Assembly: GCA_007258455.2 (NCBI GenBank) | Contig: VDFB02270651.1 | Coordinates: 486,945,151 to 487,009,150, forward strand | Length of the DNA stretch: 64,000 nt | Source: Sequoia sempervirens | Lineage: Eukaryota > Streptophyta > Pinopsida > Cupressales > Cupressaceae | Direction: 5' to 3' | Translations under genes and position numbers: made by a program | The notes under the pieces: generated by a model | The model's database searches: none | The model's input: the letters and a program-made list of their open reading frames with translations, nothing else | Told to the model about the DNA's origin: nothing | Shown here: piece after piece, positions 11,300 through 23,939 of the stretch | Layout of the letters: each line of letters starts with the position of its first letter | Position numbering within the stretch: position 1 is the stretch's first letter

Positions 11300-13405
11300 C
11301 TTCTATATCTCAAAATAATTGAATTGTAAGCAGTTGTAATATATAAACGTGAATGAGTGCAGGCGAGATTTTTAAAAAATAATAATCTTATTTTTTATTT
11401 ATTTTTTATTTAATTTAAAGAAAATGTCTTAGTAAATTTACAAATTGATAAATTTAGTCTACTTCAAAAGTCTTCAATAAAGATAAGCATTCTTCAACCA
11501 TAGAGGTAGGTATATTTATTCATTGCATTTGTTTCTATATTTTTTAGCATCTATGTCATAATGGCCCATAGTATTGTCATTTATTAATCTAGATTAATTT
11601 ATGATTGTGTTTGTATCTTAGTGGACTAGTCTATATTAAGATTAAGAAAAGTCTTTTTTCTTTTATGTGCTGGTGAGTGATCTTACATGACCTATTTTCC
11701 TTTGATGGTTTCTCATATTTTCATATCTAATTATTATTCTAAGTTATCATTCATGTTTAGATCTCCTAGGCTTTTGAAATACTAGTTCTTATTAAATACC
11801 TTGACTAGGGTTTGGGTGTACAAAAAAATATATACCTTTTCTCCTCCCCTTCCACCCTAGGATATTTTACCGAATGGCTTATCTTACATATTGTGCCTTA
11901 GTTAATATTCATACATACATTTTATATTTTGATAGTTTATGATCTTTTGTTATGCATCATCCCTCTATCCTTAATATTCTCATGACACATTATATCAATA
12001 ATAGTGATATGCCTTTTATGGATGTTTTGTTCTACCATATATTATTTTCCTTCCTCATAGATGATTAGTACTCACCCATGCCTATTAGATACACTTATAT
12101 CATTTGTCCATGAGCCTAATGATGATCATATGAATTGTACATGTGGATTCTATTAGTGATGAATACATAGTTAGTGAACATATACCTTATAGGATGGACA
12201 TAGATGATATAGTCTTACCTCCTACACCTTCTCAAAATATTTTTTAAAATCTCATGATGATATCTCTTCCACATATCATTATGGCATTACATCCTTAAAG
12301 TTGTTCATCTTAGATGAAATATCTCATCTTATATGATGACATGATTGATGTTCCTTCTCCATGCCCATGGTCATGCTTGCTAGTTTCAAGATGACCTATT
12401 TATGATGATTATTCTAGTGGTGATCTTTCTAGTGATATCACTTATTCTATCGCTAGTGATGTATCTTGTTCACCTTATTGTGAGGGCATTACTCCCATGT
12501 AGTTCACAATAATCCTTGTTCTCTATTTTGTGGCCCATTATCTATTGATGACATTTTTAGTGATGAACATAGAGATACTTCTTTATCTTCTTATGATGAG
12601 GTTCATCACTCTTTTTTACATGATGATGTGGTTTATGATGAAATTTATTTTAATCAATGTTTCTTCATAAAGTGATTTAGTGAAAATTAAGATGTAAATA
12701 TACATGGTAGGCCATTTTATCTTTATATTGCGCTTCTATCCATTATGATGGTGTTTTTTTACATGCATTTAGTGATTCCTTGATCAATAGCACTAACCAA
12801 TGGTTTGGTTCATATCACGATCATGATTCCATGTTTTGTCATGTGATTTCATATATTACTTTACTATTTTTTTCTAGACTATGCTTTACTTATGAATAAC
12901 ATTGTTTTCCTTCTAGTGGTCCCTCCTAAAGTAGATGGATGTTTTTTACTATGCATCATTTCGACATGGCACTTTTTAATGAAGACCTTGGATCAATTCA
13001 TTAGTTCACATGACATCTCTTTGAATATTTGTGGAGTATGTTCTCTCGCATAGATCATATTTCATATGTTTTAAAGACATGCCTAAAGGAAAAGAATAAC
13101 ATGAGGATATTGTGCCTTTAGTTAATGACACATATTCCCCATCCTCTCCCACTATTACCCAATATATATGGCATGCTGAGAATTATGTTCACCCTTATTT
13201 GTACTACCTCATTAGTTAGATTCAAGTACATGCATTGATGATCAGGAGAAAACATACAAATATAAATATCCCCTCAAAAATGTATTGTACATTCCTTTAG
13301 TATTCACAAATTTTACTTATCCTACATTTTATGTACCTTCTTTATTTTCATGGGGATAAATTGCTTGATAAGGTATTCCCATCAATTTTGAGCGGTCAAA
13401 TACTT
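11300..13405 (+). other. Decayed coding-like tract, family unknown
   Basis: No intact gene. From about 12,050 to 13,400 the plus strand is rich in GATGAT and AGTGATGAT runs that read as Asp/Ser-rich peptide in shifting frames (for example SIDDIFSDEHRDTSLSSYDE near 12,540). This resembles the acidic linker of retroelement polyproteins, as in the element A tail, but no diagnostic domain is present. Confidence 0.35.
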
Positions 13406-14211
13406 GGGTAAAAGTAAAAATCCATGTCATGCTTTTATAAAGGAAAAATCTAACACTGATCCAAATTTTTAACTTGAATTGCTAGAAAATGACATAAGTT
13501 TTAAATTTTGAAATGGTGTAAACTAATTAAATGTGTATTTTTAGTGTATTTTATGTTTGTACTTTTCTAGAAAAATTTAAAAAATATTTGAATATATTTC
13601 ATTATAAATTGCCACCACAATTTGGTTGCTAATAAAATTCTTAAAAATGAAATTAAATGGAATGTTGTTATTTATATAATAAATTTTTTTTTTCTTCATT
13701 GTTGTTTTGTGTGTGTTTATAACTTAAAAGCTTAGTGCATGGATTTAGTTTTCCACCATTTTGATAAATATCTATTTTTTAAATAAATCTTAAAATTTAC
13801 ATGTCTACTAGAAATAAAGTTGTTTATGTGGGGCTCAACCTTTTCTCTTAACTATTCATCCAATTTAGAAAAATATTATATTATTTTGACATATAATTCT
13901 TTCTCTAGTATAACATATTTAAAAAAAAAAAAATCATATTAAATAATAGTACTTTTTTTAAGAAGATAATCAAACTTATATTCTTGCGTTGATGACCTAA
14001 TATTAGTAAAAATACAAAAAAATAATAAATAATAATTAAAATATTAAAAAAGGCATACTTTTGAAAATTATACTTATAGAGTAGACTCCATGTCTGACCA
14101 AAATAGATTTTTAGTTGGAAATTCTTAAATTCAATTGTATTGATCATAAGTTGTCCAAAAGTGTGGTATGACTTTGTCCTTTTAGCCACTTACATGGATT
14201 TTTCCATTACC
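13406..14211. mobile_element. Possible third GGGT...ACC terminal-inverted-repeat element
   Basis: The left end is GGGTAAAAGTAAAAATCCA and the reverse complement of the right end is GGTAATGGAAAAATCCATGT. They share AAAAATCCATGT and a similar terminus. Length is about 806 bp, very AT-rich, with no coding capacity. The flanking tetramers are ACTT and ACAT, an imperfect duplication. Ends, size and composition resemble the better-supported elements at 33,069 and 48,303, but this copy is weaker. Confidence 0.4.
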
Positions 14212-15879
14212 ACATTCTACAATCACTTCTTTTCAATATTTGGATAGTGATTTTATGAAATATTTACGATTATAATTGAGCTTAAGGCATATGTTTTTGA
14301 GATCATGAATTGCAAGAAAGAAAAAAAGTGAACCAATTAGGGATTTAATATTATAATTTCAAGCATTATTTGTTAGCATAAATAATATCTTAGGTGTTGA
14401 TGAAATTCAAGAAATATTTATGGAAGTTTTACTTCAAATCTTAAAAGACCAAGTCTATTATTACATGATCCATCATTATTTTGACAACTGTATACTAATA
14501 TTTGTAAGCCTCAATGTGATTTATTGAATAATCATCTTCCATATATGTCTTTCAAGAGCATTGTTACATTCAAATAATGAGGATAATTAGGATGTACCTA
14601 GTGATGATAATCATACATATATCCAACCAAATAAAATTAGACAATTAGTTACATTAATAGAGCCTCCATGTACTATATTTGGACTTATTCCAACATAATA
14701 ATTAATGCAAAAGCATCCTAGATAACCTTAACTCATTTTATTGCATAGCCTCAATTTGGCTTACAATAGAAAACTAGACATTCAAAACAACTCACACACA
14801 ACTCATTCATATTTCAAGACATTTGGATATGTTTTTAGGAAGTTATCATTGTCAAAAGATCATAGCATTGAACAACTAATGTAGAGTTCATTAGGAAAAG
14901 TTGTGGAGATCTTCCAAGCTTTGTGGTATCAAACTTGACATATCACAAGGTAGAATCAAACCAAAGTAACCTTCAAATGGAGCCACAATGCATCTCATTC
15001 ACTCATGGAATGCCATTATCAAATTTAGGCCAAGCCACACATTTCATAGGACATCAGGTGTTGGGACACCTTATGACTAACACACATCATACCTAAATTT
15101 TTCAATCTATTGGAGATTTGGAGCTATTTAATATAGTTGGTGTTTCCATTAGTGTTGTCAATGACGTCAACCCCTAGTAAGTGGAGATTGTTGGAGTTGT
15201 TGAGAGAGTGTTGCACTATTTTGTCATATGTGTTGTGGTTTGATGTCACATTAATGTCAATAGGTGTTAAGAAAGTGATGCATATATTGGTGTTAGCCTC
15301 TTGCATGGTTTGATGAGTGGGTGTTGTAGATGCAATAGGCTCACTTGGTTTCCAAGTTCTTTTGAGATAATTTGAATAAGAGATTAGGTAAGGTAACCAA
15401 GGATTGTTATGTGTTATGCTCCATATTTCTTCATGGTTGAAGATATGACTGTGCAATTTGGACATGATGATAAAAGGTGTTTAGAGGTGTTATATCTAGA
15501 GTTTTTGGTTCTAGATCATGTGGCAATAGAATATGTGTTTGAGAGTGTGTTTCCTGTGAAAGAAGGTTGTCTAGGAGAAATGAGATTTCTTTGCATTTAT
15601 CCATGTTGTGGTTTCCTAGTTTACAGATTTGGGAATGTGCTTATACAATTTGTATCTTCCTTCCCTTGGTGTATTGAGTATTGATTTTCTTCACAAGTTT
15701 AGTTCTTGTGTTGGAGTTCATTGGTTGTGCAACTGATTGTGTAAGCAAGGGGAAAAATCATAAATAAAATGAGGTCAAAATGAAGTAGTGCTCTACCTAA
15801 AATCAAAGCCCAAATCCAAAATCCAAAACAAGAAAGCACAAATGATAGAAGGAATGAAACAAATATGAAAACATAAAGA
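14212..15879. other. AT-rich intergenic or decayed repeat, no gene
   Basis: Nothing recognisable. The minus-strand frame at 15,124-15,465 (113 residues, Asn/Thr-rich) and the plus-strand frame at 15,409-15,684 have no family features and overlap each other. Confidence 0.4.
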
Positions 15880-16801
15880 AAACTCCCCTATCAAATTTTA
15901 TTATCATCCTTGCTTCTCCTCCATTCTTTCTCAAGTTGCAAGTTTTACCTCAGCTTTTGAAGTGTTTTAATACCTACAAGTGACAATGAAAAGATAGTAG
16001 GAACTTTGGAGAATATGTGGTTGTAAAGACAAAATGAAATAGAAAATTTTCTTTTATAGTAAAGCTTCTCAAAGGGACGAATGAGATCGAAATTCTAGAA
16101 GATGCCAAGATCAACCATTGAAGTTTCATGCACCATAGAGTAGTGGGATAGGGATGACTAAGGATAGACGGTCAAGATTCTTTGAAATTTGAATGAAATC
16201 AATAGTCAATATTTAAATGAGAAAGTGGAGGGAAGGTAGTGGAGGAATCAAATGATAATTTTTAATTCATGGAGAAGCATGTGAGGGAATAAATAATCAT
16301 TTAGATTATTTATTTTGGAAGAAAAGGGAAAATGGGAATTTAATTAAATGATTTTTGTGCAACCATTTAAGAAAGAGACATTAAATAATTAATGTGGATC
16401 AATTATTTAATAATATATATAAAAGGTTAAGTGAATAGTTAAATAATTAGAATAATTACTTAACTATAGACAAATGGTGAAGAGTGAATAATTAAATAAA
16501 TGACAATTTTTTTAATTATAGAGAGAAATGTTAGTGATGTAAGATGAATTAATTAAATAATTAAAATTATTTAATTAATAGAAGAAAGTGATTAAAGAGG
16601 AAAAATTAAATAATTTTAATTATTGAATTAAATGGGGAGAAGAGAGAATGATGTGGAATAATTTTGTTCATAGACCAAGACATTTTTTAGTGTCTACATT
16701 TTGCCCCTCTTTGACATAATGTTATTTGAGTATTGTGTCAAAGAATAATTAAGAAAATATGTTTCAGATCATGCCCCAACATACCTCAATAAAGACGGGA
16801 C
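15880..16801 (-). repeat. Main part of a minus-strand LTR, split by a DNA transposon
   Basis: Read on the minus strand, it starts near 16,801 with 'ccgtctttattgaggtatg' and continues 'catgatctgaaaca...tctttgacacaa...atgtcaaagaggggcaaaatgtagacac'. An AT-rich TTAATTAAAT block, a TATA box and GAGGTAAAA follow. The order matches the element A LTR, so it is a related family. The missing first part of the LTR lies at 24,093-24,112, beyond the CACTA-like element. The 3' end is uncertain by perhaps 50-100 bases. No partner LTR is visible. Confidence 0.65.
16052..16058 (-). promoter_or_regulatory. TATA box of the split LTR
   Basis: The minus strand reads ACTATAAAAGAAAA after the AT-rich block, at the position expected for an LTR promoter. 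Confidence 0.5.
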
Positions 16802-16824
16802 CACTAGTACAAAAACATAAATAA

Positions 16825-17050
16825 ATGACTAAAAAATTACTAAAAATTGGTCACATGACCATTAGCTTGGCCATGTGACCATTAGTAGTTTATTTCCAGT
16901 CCTTTATAATGCGACCAAATTCATCACTAAACCATTTTTAGTCATTTATTGGTTGTTTTTATTGATCAATTTGATGGTATATTTAGTCATTGGTTGTTGT
17001 TAATTGATCATTTATTTAGTCATGGTAGTTATTTATTTAATCATGATTTA
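16825..17050. repeat. Left subterminal TTTAGTCAT repeats
   Basis: ATGACTAAA occurs at 16,825 and TTTAGTCAT variants recur near 16,938, 16,980 and 17,018. A small palindromic pair, GGTCACATGACC and GGCCATGTGACC, lies at 16,849-16,880. The likely role is transposase binding. Confidence 0.6.
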
Positions 17051-19130
17051 GGCATTTATTTGGGTGAATCAATTATTCAAGTTACAAATCAAATATAACT
17101 TAATTAATCCTCACAAATTTATGCATACAAACTTCAAGTACCATAGATATTCAAATGTTGAGAGAAACACCATGAAAGGAAGACTAAAATGCTTGAAGAA
17201 AAAAGATTGATAAGAAACAAAAGGAACCACAACACAATATTTATGAGTGGAGAACAAAACCACTCTGAAATTTTGCTTCATTAAGCCTCATTGGCAAATC
17301 AAAACCTCATTGGTTACATTCAATGTCTCAGTGAAAACTGTCTCACTGAAAAAGAAAAACCTCATTGAATTTTTTACATCACTTATTGGAGAATTAAAGA
17401 ATTCAAAAAGGCATGAAAACAAAGAATCACTCTATACCAATGAATTCCTTTTCTTGAAAGTTTCATTTGGGTTTGGAACTCAAGAACTTTTACTTCTGCA
17501 CCTACAAGACAATGAACACTATAAAATGTGTTTCTCCTTATTCTATTTGGCATACATTGTATAAAAATAATACTCCTCTTATTTTCATATACTTATCTTT
17601 TCCCCTTCCTATAACTACACAAGGAACAAAAGAATCAAGCATAAATTCTTGCAACATAACTATTTCCAAAAAAACCAAAAGAAAATGGAGATAGAAAATA
17701 TCATAGAATACACTATAAAAAGGAAAGGAGCTTTAAAAAAAGAAAAGAAATAAATTTCTAGTGCACAAAAATTTCTTCACAAGGTCATCCAAAGAGCCTT
17801 ATAGAGGCTATTTTGGAGCTTGAAACCGAAAGGTTGAATAGGAAGGTAGCTAAAACTACAAAAGTGAATTTGGAATCTTCATTGTAACTTGATTGTAACC
17901 TTCCAAATGGAATTTGCAAGGAAAAGGCCATGTTGTTCATGGTATAAAGCATCTGGCTACACAATGAAATCTCAAATCTTGGGTCAAAGATACAATATTC
18001 AATTTCTAAGCTCATCCACATCTTGGCTTCATATTGGAAGTTGAATTACTATTCATAATTATGAAAATGTCTAAGACTAATACTTGGCACATCTGCTTGA
18101 ATTTGATTCACCATTTGTCCCTTAGCTAATAGGGAACATTATGTTTCTTTATACAAAGGAGAACATTCTATAGAAGAGGGATGTGATAAGTGAACAACCA
18201 ACCAAACACCTATATATTTGAATTATGCAACATCTTGGTAACCTACATCAAAGCCAATAAATAACAAATTTAAATGCAATGCAAGTGATATAGGAGAATA
18301 AAACCATATATGTGTTGAGAAATTTTTTAAGAGTTCTTCTTTAGAAATCTTTTACTTTTGAAAAAAGGTTGTTGATAATAGGTTCCTACTGTTTCTTCTT
18401 GTTACAAAGATATAACATGATTTAAGCATTCTAAATGTCGGTAGGAATGACTAAGACCTTAAATTGCACTTTCAATAATTGATGCTAGTCGAGTAGCCAT
18501 GATTAGAAAGAGTCAAGGAGCTATGAGATATTTTCTATAAAATAAAGCATCCATCTATGCCTAACATTTGTAGTGCCTCTGCACTTCATGCTTTGTAAAT
18601 TCATAGACTTGGCACTTGCTAAAATCCCATTTTGAGAAATTGAAAACCTAACACAACCCATCTAAGAGATTTTTTCTTTTATGCACACCAAATCAAATCC
18701 CCCCAATTTTTGACTTTTCACCCAAGCCCTAGGCATTCAAAATTTAGTACCATCCAAGCCACCCAACCACTATATGAGGGAGGGCTCCTGAGTTGTCCCT
18801 TACCAATAGAGTTTGGGAGTGGCTACTAGTGTCGATCCCTATTTTTGAGTTGCATCTAATACTGATATCATTCAAAGAAGGCAAGAGAGAGCCCCCACCA
18901 CTATTAGTTTCAACTCCTCCAAACACTTGCTCGTTGGTATTGACCTTTCACTTTTCCAATTTGGTGAGTTGTAGCCTAAAAGTAAGGTTTTAGTTAGGGT
19001 TTTAAAGTATGTTTATTAAAATGAAAAATACGCCAAGAATTTCGCGCCTAGGTTTGGTTTATTTGCCTCCTAAAACAGGATTTCAAAATGGAATTGAAAC
19101 TAAATAAACTACAATATATAATTATCTACT
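17051..19130. other. Interior of the CACTA-like element, no recognised gene
   Basis: Short frames such as 17,247-17,564 (+) and 17,785-18,021 (-) have no recognisable motif. The direct repeat 'cctcattgg' at 17,287-17,312 is the only internal feature I noticed. Confidence 0.4.
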
Positions 19131-19164
19131 TTTGCACAATAAACATCATTAAATATATTATAAT

Positions 19165-19335
19165 ATTATATTATTATATAATATGCAATGGTCCACCGCA
19201 ACACCACACAGTTTGTTGTTGGGCCTTGCAATGATGTGGTGATTCACTACATCATTGCAAGGCCCAACAACAAATCGTGCAGTGTTGTGATGAACCGTAT
19301 ATTATATTGTAATATTATATTATAATATTATATAA
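19165..19335. repeat. Long near-perfect palindrome (foldback) flanked by TA-rich arms
   Basis: The centre is near 19,243 (GTGA-T-TCAC). One mismatched pair out from the loop, a core arm of 26 bases is perfect: 19,212-19,237 pairs with 19,249-19,274 (TTTGTTGTTGGGCCTTGCAA and onward). The pairing continues with mismatches through 'ccgcaacaccacac' / 'gtgcagtgttgtgatgaaccg', and then into TATAATATTA-type arms on both sides. It would form a hairpin of roughly 55 bp in the GC-containing part. It is either a foldback MITE in a TA-rich target or a hairpin-RNA source. Confidence 0.8.
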
Positions 19336-19440
19336 TATAATAGAACATAATATTATAATATTTTATTGTTGTTGTTTTTACAACCTTTCTGTTTTTGGTA
19401 TCTATAATGTTTTTATCTTAAACTTCTAAACTTTGTGGTT

Positions 19441-19515
19441 TTTGTTACATAAATTCATTTACAAAATATTATTATTTTCATATTTAACTTTTGTAAAGTA
19501 AGATGCAATTTTTTT
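19441..19515 (+). repeat. 75-bp dispersed direct repeat, copy 1
   Basis: 'ttgttacataaattcattt' followed by 'acaaaata(t/c)tattattttc' and 'ttaacttttgtaaagta' occurs here and again at 22,836-22,908, nearly identical. Flanks are unrelated beyond about 95 bp. The copies lie 3.4 kb apart inside the CACTA-like element. Confidence 0.75.
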
Positions 19516-22189
19516 AACTTAATTTTTAAAAAAAATTATTTATCATCAATTTTATTAGTCTAAAATTTTTAAGTGATATAAACAGATTATTCGACATGGT
19601 AGGAAAAGAAAATTCTTTCACATGTTTTTCAGGGCAGTTTTTGGGCCACTCACTGATTTTGGGTAGTGTGGTCACGGAAACAGAGTGAATCCAATCCACA
19701 GAACCACTGTAACTCATGATTTCACTGCATTTACCACGGGGTAAAATGCGTAACACAAATACAAGGCAGACGGTCTTTAAAATAGCAAAAGGAAGAAAAA
19801 ACCACAAGGCAGTTGTTCAGACTTTAAGTTCTGTGAACGATTTGGATAGATACTTTAATTCATGACAGTAAATCATACGGAGTGTACTCAACTGTCGTAA
19901 CCCACACAGTTGCTCAAGAAGCTCGCATAAAGATTAGCAGCCATTCACTTGCAGGTGCTTCAACTTATTTAAACCTTGAAGAAATCTGTGAAATGCATTT
20001 TTGCTTTTCATTTGTCTGCCAATTTTTTTCTAGGTTTTTATCTTTCCTTACTATGTTATTTGCATGCAGCATACATAAAAAATGTTGAAAACACTATGAA
20101 AATTTGATCACGGGTTAATCTTTTATTTGCATTTCATTTTAAGGTTGGATATCAGTGCATATATGGTTGTATATATCATTGTCATAATTACTTCAACTTT
20201 ACAAGAATTCTGATTTTGTTATTCTAGGGGATAAAACTACATACCTGTATTCTAATCTCTTTGGTCTACACTACTTTACATTAATGTTGCAAATATATGG
20301 TCTTAGCGATTAATTTGATTTATTTGGCATGTTGACTGATTCAAGATCTAATCATATAATTAAGATCTAATTTGTGCGTCACCTTAGAACAAACACCTAA
20401 AAGACTATAGATACAAGTAATAAAAAGTTTAAGATGAAGGGGTAGTGTAAGGCTCCACGCTTTGTTCACCCTTTAAGGTAATGATCTTCATTTGATCCTG
20501 CTTTGCATGGAATCTCCCATTTGATTCTTTTTCTCTTCGATGGTTCTTTGATTTTGAACTATTTTAGTTTTATAGATTTCAAGTTATTGTTTTAGCTTAT
20601 TACATTGTTTAGAAACCAACGAAACCAACATAATATGGTTATGCAGCTATGCAACTGCATTTTCTCCTAATTACTTGTGCTCTTTTGTATAAACCTGTTC
20701 GTTGTTCATCAATGGTATCAAGCTCTTGAGCATTTACCCTTCAATAGTGTATCAGAGCAGTTGTTAATTCTGTCCCTGTGGAGTTTAAAAGGTGTTCAAT
20801 GAGGGATTTTATAGAATGAAGTGTTGTTTATCAATGGGACTGCATTTAACACTATTTCAAGTGCATCCATGAAATGAAAAAGGCACTCAACATATGATAA
20901 AGAAATATGAAAATATATATTTTAACATTTATATCATTTATTTCATCTCATGTGAAATCATTCCGATTTTTATGAATTTCATTTTAGTACACATTTATCT
21001 TTCGAAAATATTTTCTTCCCACTTTATCTTTTTCACTTAATTATTTCATAAAAAGGAAAAAATCTCATGAATGATGTAATAGCCTCTGTTTTTTAATTAT
21101 TTCTTAGATTTCAATTTTATGAATATTTCTCAGATATTTTTTCCTTTATTTATTTATTTTTTCATTTCCATGTGAATGATGCTTTTCTCACTCACTTCAT
21201 TTTATTTTTTATTTACATCTGAAATATATTTTTCCATTCATCCTTCACTTTTGAAATATTGAAATGATTTAGTATTTTATTTTAACATTTAATTCCTTAA
21301 TTCACATTGACCTTTCAAATTATAATAATCAAAGATTAAATTTGATGGTCAATTCTACTTATCAAACAATCTTTTTTGGTTGGATATTCATTCAAAGGTG
21401 CCCTTAAAATATTATGACACACCTTAATATAAATAAAATTATATATAAATAAAATATCTATATTATCATTAGTTTATACTTAGTCGAAAGATAATCCTAA
21501 AGAGGAAGGTGCTCTCACGAATAAAGAGCATATTGATGATGTCATTTAGAAAAAATTCTAATGATCGAGATCCCCCTCTATTATCACTAGACTTAGTTGT
21601 TTATTGATGTGTGGGTTGACCCTTGTATTTATGTTCATCTTTGTTTCACACTCTATCTCATTTGAATTTTAAAGAGGTGTTTTTTTACCACTCAAGTTTT
21701 TTTTTTTTGAATTATATGTTATTTTATTTTATGTTAATAAAATATTAAGTAAGATTTAGTCATTAAAGAAAAAATCTATTTTAATATAATATAATCTTTT
21801 TAAATATTTTATTATATTTTACCATAAAAATATCTATATATGGTTGTATGGCCATCAAAATAGACCTTGATAGCAATATCAAAATGTATAATGGATATGA
21901 ACTTAGGAAAAATTAAATCCACATGGTTTAATTACATAGGCAATCAAAACCAGAGTAATATTACTTTTATTTATTTAAGATAAATGTTCATCATAAAAAA
22001 GTTTAGTCATACAAAGGTTAAATAGTTTATTTTTTTATTAGATTATAGTTTGATGAATCAAAATGTTATTTATTTTTAGCATCCCTTAATGGCCATCAAA
22101 ATGTTAGTTAATTTTAGAGAAAGTTTCCTTGCTTATAAATATGGGGAAAACATATAGTGATAAATATATGATTAAAATAAGTTATGCTT
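19516..22189. other. AT-rich interior, no recognised gene
   Basis: 19,600-20,100 is less AT-rich than its surroundings and holds opposed short frames (19,526-19,807 minus; 19,882-20,088 plus). Neither shows a domain, and no plausible exon structure could be built. Confidence 0.35.
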
Positions 22190-22830
22190 TATTTAAAATA
22201 ATTTTAAACCTATTAATTTATTATTGAACAAGTTGATTTTAAATTAAAATAAGTCATTACTTTTAATATTTTTAGTATAAATGTAATGGTGAAATTTGTA
22301 TGTCTTTGCCATTTTCTAGTTTAGTGCTTATTTTTAAATCCCACCCTCTTCATAATGAGATTATATTCAATCCTCTAAACTAATTATGCCAAGAAACATT
22401 ATGCACTTGTCTATGGATGTTATTTTTAAAAAAAAATTAAATCTATGGTTAATTTAAGTTATTTTACTATTGAACAAATTATTTTTAAATTAAAATAAGC
22501 CATTTCTTTTTAAAAAAATTATTATAAGTGTCATGGTGAAATTTGTATACTTTTTCCTTTTTTAATGTTTAGTGCTTGATTTTAAATCATACTCTAAATA
22601 AGGAGATAATATCCACTCTAAACTAATTATGCCAAGAAATATTATGCACTTGTATATGGGTGCTATTTAAAAAAATAATTTTAAACCTATGATTAATTTA
22701 AGTTATTTTACAATTGAACAAGTTTCTTTTAAATTAAAATATTTCAATGTTTTTAATTTTTTTAGTATAATTATAATGGTGAAATTTGTATACCTTTTCC
22801 AATTTTTAATGTTTAGTGCCAATCAAATGT
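22190..22830 (+). repeat. Tandem repeat, unit about 240 bp, about 2.6 copies
   Basis: The same ordered landmarks recur three times: TTAAAC/TCTAT near 22,203, 22,440 and 22,683; 'attgaacaa' near 22,228, 22,473 and 22,714; 'atggtgaaatttgta' near 22,287, 22,532 and 22,776. 'aactaattatgccaagaaa' occurs near 22,379 and 22,620. Units differ by substitutions and small indels, so the array is old. Confidence 0.85.
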
Positions 22831-22835
22831 ACAAA

Positions 22836-22908
22836 TTTTGTTACATAAATTCATTTACAAAATACTATTATTTTCATATTTAACTTTTGTAAAGTAGAGA
22901 TGCAAAAT
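22836..22908 (+). repeat. 75-bp dispersed direct repeat, copy 2
   Basis: Second copy of the repeat at 19,441-19,515, directly following the 240-bp tandem array. Confidence 0.75.
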
Positions 22909-23353
22909 ATATTTTTTAAGTTAATTTTTTTTAACTTAAAGTGGCCAAATAATGATCAACAAGCACCCGAATATTGCTTTTAACCTAAGTTGAGAAACAT
23001 TATAACAATAAAATCAACAATCTCATTTACAGAGCCAACACAAAGACTTGTATTTATGTTAATAGATGTTTCATTGAAATGTCTTTAATAACACAATGAT
23101 GCTTTTATTGTATTATTTCAGCCCTATTGGGTTCCTTCTAGATCTTTTTGTTCTCCACTTTGTGGGATCAGGCATCTCCTTAGCTGTGGAATTTTTCATG
23201 CATTGGTTTATCACCTCCTTCATGCAGTTTTAGTGATTAACTGATTATTTACTTGTTATATCAACATTGTTGCTAAAACTTATTAAACACAACATATTAA
23301 AACATAACTATTCTATAAATTTTTGGCAGGAACTTTGGAGGTTTGTAGCTCTT

Positions 23354-23506
23354 GTTATATTATAATTATAATATAATATTATAACATAATTATAATATTA
23401 TATTATATTATATTATAATATAATATAATATTATATAATATATAATATAATATATATTACATAATATTATAATATTAAACATATTATTATATTATATTAT
23501 TATATA
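23354..23506. repeat. AT microsatellite, left block
   Basis: About 150 bp made almost only of TATAAT/ATATTA units, directly left of the SINE. Confidence 0.9.
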
Positions 23507-23700
23507 AGCTTGAACGAATAGTAGAGTTGGCTTGGGAAGTGGGTTTGCTCCCCATTGGTCTTGGGTTCGACTCTGCTCTCGGGTTTAAGAGGTCAAACTT
23601 GGATCTCACCTGTAGGGGACTAGTATCACCGTAGCTCACCTTAGGTACCCAAGGTAAGGGCCGATGGGTTGTTGGGCTAGATCACAAGGACACCCCTATA
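23507..23700 (+). mobile_element. tRNA-derived SINE inserted in AT microsatellite
   Basis: About 195 bp of much more GC-rich sequence. It contains a B-box-like GGTTCGACTCT (23,564-23,574) about 35 bases after an A-box-like stretch (GAGTTGGCTTGGGAAGTGG, 23,524-23,542), the internal RNA polymerase III promoter layout of plant SINEs. The 3' part ('gggttgttgggctagatcac...acacccc') is unrelated to a tRNA, as expected for a SINE body. Both flanks contain 'tattatattattatata', a possible target duplication but unprovable inside a microsatellite. It differs from the SINE at 42,230. Confidence 0.65.
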
Positions 23701-23880
23701 GTATATATATATTATTATATTATTATATAATATATATAATACTAATATAATATATATATTATAACATATATCTATATATATTATATAATATCATATCATA
23801 TTATATTATAATATATTATATTATATTACAATATAATATAATATATTATTATTATATTATATTATAATACAACCCACTCC
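23701..23880. repeat. AT microsatellite, right block
   Basis: TATA/ATTATA repeats continue on the right side of the SINE up to 'caacccactccc'. Confidence 0.9.
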
Positions 23881-23939
23881 CTTAATTCAAAAATATGTTT
23901 TTAATTATCTACTTTAATATCATATTATCTAATTTTTAT

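Noticed and set aside
15124..15465. 113-residue minus-strand frame as a host gene
   Set aside because: Asn/Thr/His-rich, no motif, overlapped by an equally unsupported plus-strand frame, and no promoter or splice context.
16849..16880. GGTCACATGACC / GGCCATGTGACC as a separate inverted-repeat element
   Set aside because: Short and located in the subterminal zone of the CACTA-like element; probably part of its end structure.
22190..22830. CRISPR-like array
   Set aside because: Units are 240 bp and adjacent, with no short repeat-spacer alternation; this is eukaryotic tandem duplication.
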